Positions 62,021 to 64,000 of a stretch of 64,000 nucleotides of DNA are shown piece by piece. How positions within the stretch are numbered: the first letter of the stretch is position 1; each line of letters begins with the position of its first letter. The notes beneath the pieces were generated by a model, which saw nothing but the letters and a program-made list of their open reading frames with translations, did no database searches and was not told the DNA's origin. Origin of the DNA: Aquila chrysaetos chrysaetos. Its lineage: Eukaryota; Chordata; Aves; Accipitriformes; Accipitridae. The stretch is taken from assembly GCF_900496995.4 (NCBI RefSeq), contig NC_044022.1:22086938-22150937 (forward strand), given 5' to 3'. The translations under genes and the position numbers were made by a program.

Positions 62021-64000
62021 ATTCAGATACACCTTGTTCAAACAGCATTCTCGAAGCTGTGAATTAAAGGCTTTGTTGCTGCTTTTGTCACCAGTATTAA
62101 ATTCAGGTGTGAAAATACTGCTATAAGCTAAGAAATAAGCACTTATGTGCTGTCAGTAATAAAATAGCCAGTCCTATCCTGACATTTTAGAAACCTTGGT
62201 ATTTGTATTTGAGCAAGTGAATACGGGAAGACATGATTCTCTAGATAGTGATAACTGGAGAGCAAAGCTATGAAGTATGTCTTGAGTGGGAGAAATATTC
62301 TCTAAACTTCTTGTCTCTGACATTTCTTGTTTAATTCTGTTTTCTGAAAACCTCAGGAGATAGGGAAAGTGTAAATCAGCAGGCTCTGGACACGTATATC
62401 TGCTATGAGGTAACGACAGTGATCTTGGACTAGTTGTCAATGTTTTAGTATGGTCCAACAGATGAACAGAATTGTAGCAATTATCATAATCAAAGCATGC
62501 ATGGGCAGCAAACTGTGGGACATGAAGGTAGAGAGCAGCAGCTAGAGAGAAAGACAGAAGGGAAGCAAGAAGGAAGAACGTACCGTTTGGCAAGCATAAA
62601 GGAGACTGTTGAATCTAATGGAGTGTTACATAAAAAATTGTTTTCATCGCTGTACACTACAGAATGCACCGAGAGTTTAGATGGGAAATAAATTGCAGGA
62701 GTTGCACTTTTGATCTGGGTGGTGTAACTTCAGCCAGAGGGTCTGGAATGGAGGTCACAGAAGTGAAATTGCTACTTTGCAGCTGTTGTGTTTTGGGTTT
62801 CCCCCCCAGCTCCCCACAAAAAACCCAAAAAAACCACCCAAACCCTCAAAAAACCCAAACCACCAGTACTTTTCCAGCGATTCAGATGTGCAGTTGGTCT
62901 CAGTGCATAAAACATGTCTGTATTTGTCTTCATTAGGATTGTGTGACAAAGCACAGATGGCTCAAAACATTCGGGGTCTGGCCTTCCTTGCACCGATCTT
63001 TGGTGGAGGTCTCCTCATGAATTACTGGTGTGTGTTAAGATTTCTTTTTTCTAAAGTAACCCCCCACACTGCTAGATTGAGGACTGGGTCTCTGCTGCAC
63101 GCTCCTGCCTCATCCGTGTCAATACTACGTCCTTTGATACCGGCTTGACCCTGACCAGCTCAGTCAAATGACTGTCACCATACTGTGGTGTCTCCTGTTT
63201 CTTCCATGCGCTTGTCTCTAAATGTGTAATTGATATAGATATCACATCCCAGCTCCCCTTGTTTTCCTCCAAAGTTGTAAATTATATATATTCTCCCTAC
63301 ATATCCATCACAATCATCTCTTCATACTTCTTTTTTTCTCTGCTGATTACACTGAGCTTTTATCTTTTTTTGATATCCATATAAGTGGGTGTTCTCAGCC
63401 CCTCTAAAGCCTATTCACTTATTAACATGGACTTCAGAAATTAATTTCTATCAGCCTATACGGATAGTTAGTCACTACGGCATCTGTTAAAAACCCTAAT
63501 CATTCTTGATTCCAGTAAAAGGCCAGACCACATGGAGATTTTTCCCAAAGAGCTTTATTTCATACAGTTACAAGAGAGATCTTTGAAAAGTATTACTGAC
63601 TTTGTTTCTCCTCGTTCCCATCAGTGGCTCAGCAATGCACAACAGTAGGTTTTCTCCACACCAGCTGTTTGGGGACTTACAAAAGTGGGTAAGCCAGACT
63701 GCTCGCATATGTTTCGGAGTTGATTCCTTCCTATTTAACCTCCCAGCTAGAAAATTAGTAAACACAGCTTCATCCTTTAAGTTGCCAAGCACTTTGCATT
63801 TTGGATCAACAATTGCAAAGTCTTTGAGGATCGTAGCATTTGTTTCCTTGGCATCCCTGTTATATATGCAACTATTTGTAGCACTTAAATTATCAATGCA
63901 TTCTCAAAAACATGTGTGTGTCTAATTTATTCCAATGACAAAAATAAGGTTTGAAGAAAAATATTTTAGAAATTTTTAGCAGGTTGTGTTCATATTGGAC
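62021..64000. other. Non-coding stretch to the window end
   Basis: No gene recognised. Apart from the A/C tract at 62.8 kb, the sequence looks unique. Frames of 107-139 codons are present without family features. Confidence 0.5.
62790..62868 (+). repeat. A/C-only low-complexity tract
   Basis: A stretch of runs such as CCCCCCC, AAAAAACCC and AAACCCAAACC, almost free of G and T. Its complement has the same texture as the G/T tract at 21.2 kb. Confidence 0.7.

Noticed and set aside
1-64000. CRISPR array, tRNA, rRNA or operon structure
   Set aside because: No regularly spaced direct repeats, no paired A and B boxes forming a cloverleaf, no rRNA-like blocks, and gene density far too low for a prokaryote.

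Overview
The window looks like a gene-poor, AT-rich stretch of a bird nuclear genome, probably a non-galliform (neoavian) species. The evidence is three plus-strand CR1 LINE pieces with typical avian 3' ends, one avian endogenous-retrovirus solo LTR, widely spaced short CpG-rich islets, and a single-exon bitter taste receptor gene of tetrapod type. Nothing prokaryotic is present: no operons, no dense coding, no CRISPR. The species cannot be named from the sequence alone.

Layout. From 1 to about 9.8 kb I see only unique-looking non-coding DNA, apart from poly-T and poly-A tracts and a diverged pair of roughly 125-bp repeats (6.85 and 8.32 kb). A short CR1 tail lies at 9.87-9.95 kb. A complete solo LTR with an exact target-site duplication occupies 11.475-12.054 kb. 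The only convincing protein gene is an intact TAS2R at 18592-19539 (315 codons, one exon), with an octamer motif about 170 bp upstream and an AATAAA signal about 190 bp downstream. Three broken TAS2R-like relics follow at 22.44-22.85, 22.94-23.06 and 26.07-26.65 kb, so this is a small TAS2R cluster with one surviving member. Within the cluster, near 25.8 kb, there is a strong foldback structure. A MIR-type SINE is likely at 30.5-30.7 kb, and a second tRNA-SINE candidate lies at 29.77-29.93 kb. Two longer CR1 3' pieces sit at 36.77-37.63 kb and 61.08-62.02 kb. The rest is intergenic, with mononucleotide tracts, a few microsatellites and four CpG-rich islets (20.9, 35.0, 49.4-49.8 and 56.5 kb) that stand out from the AT-rich background.

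How it works together. The intact gene should encode a seven-transmembrane G-protein-coupled receptor for bitter compounds, and its neighbours record duplication and loss in the same family. I found no evidence for a previously undescribed biological system. The most unusual items are the taste-receptor graveyard, the hairpin plus inverted-repeat complex at 25.2-25.9 kb, and the CpG islets with no visible gene. Multi-exon genes or long non-coding RNAs cannot be excluded by reading alone, because small exons and their splice sites are not reliably visible.
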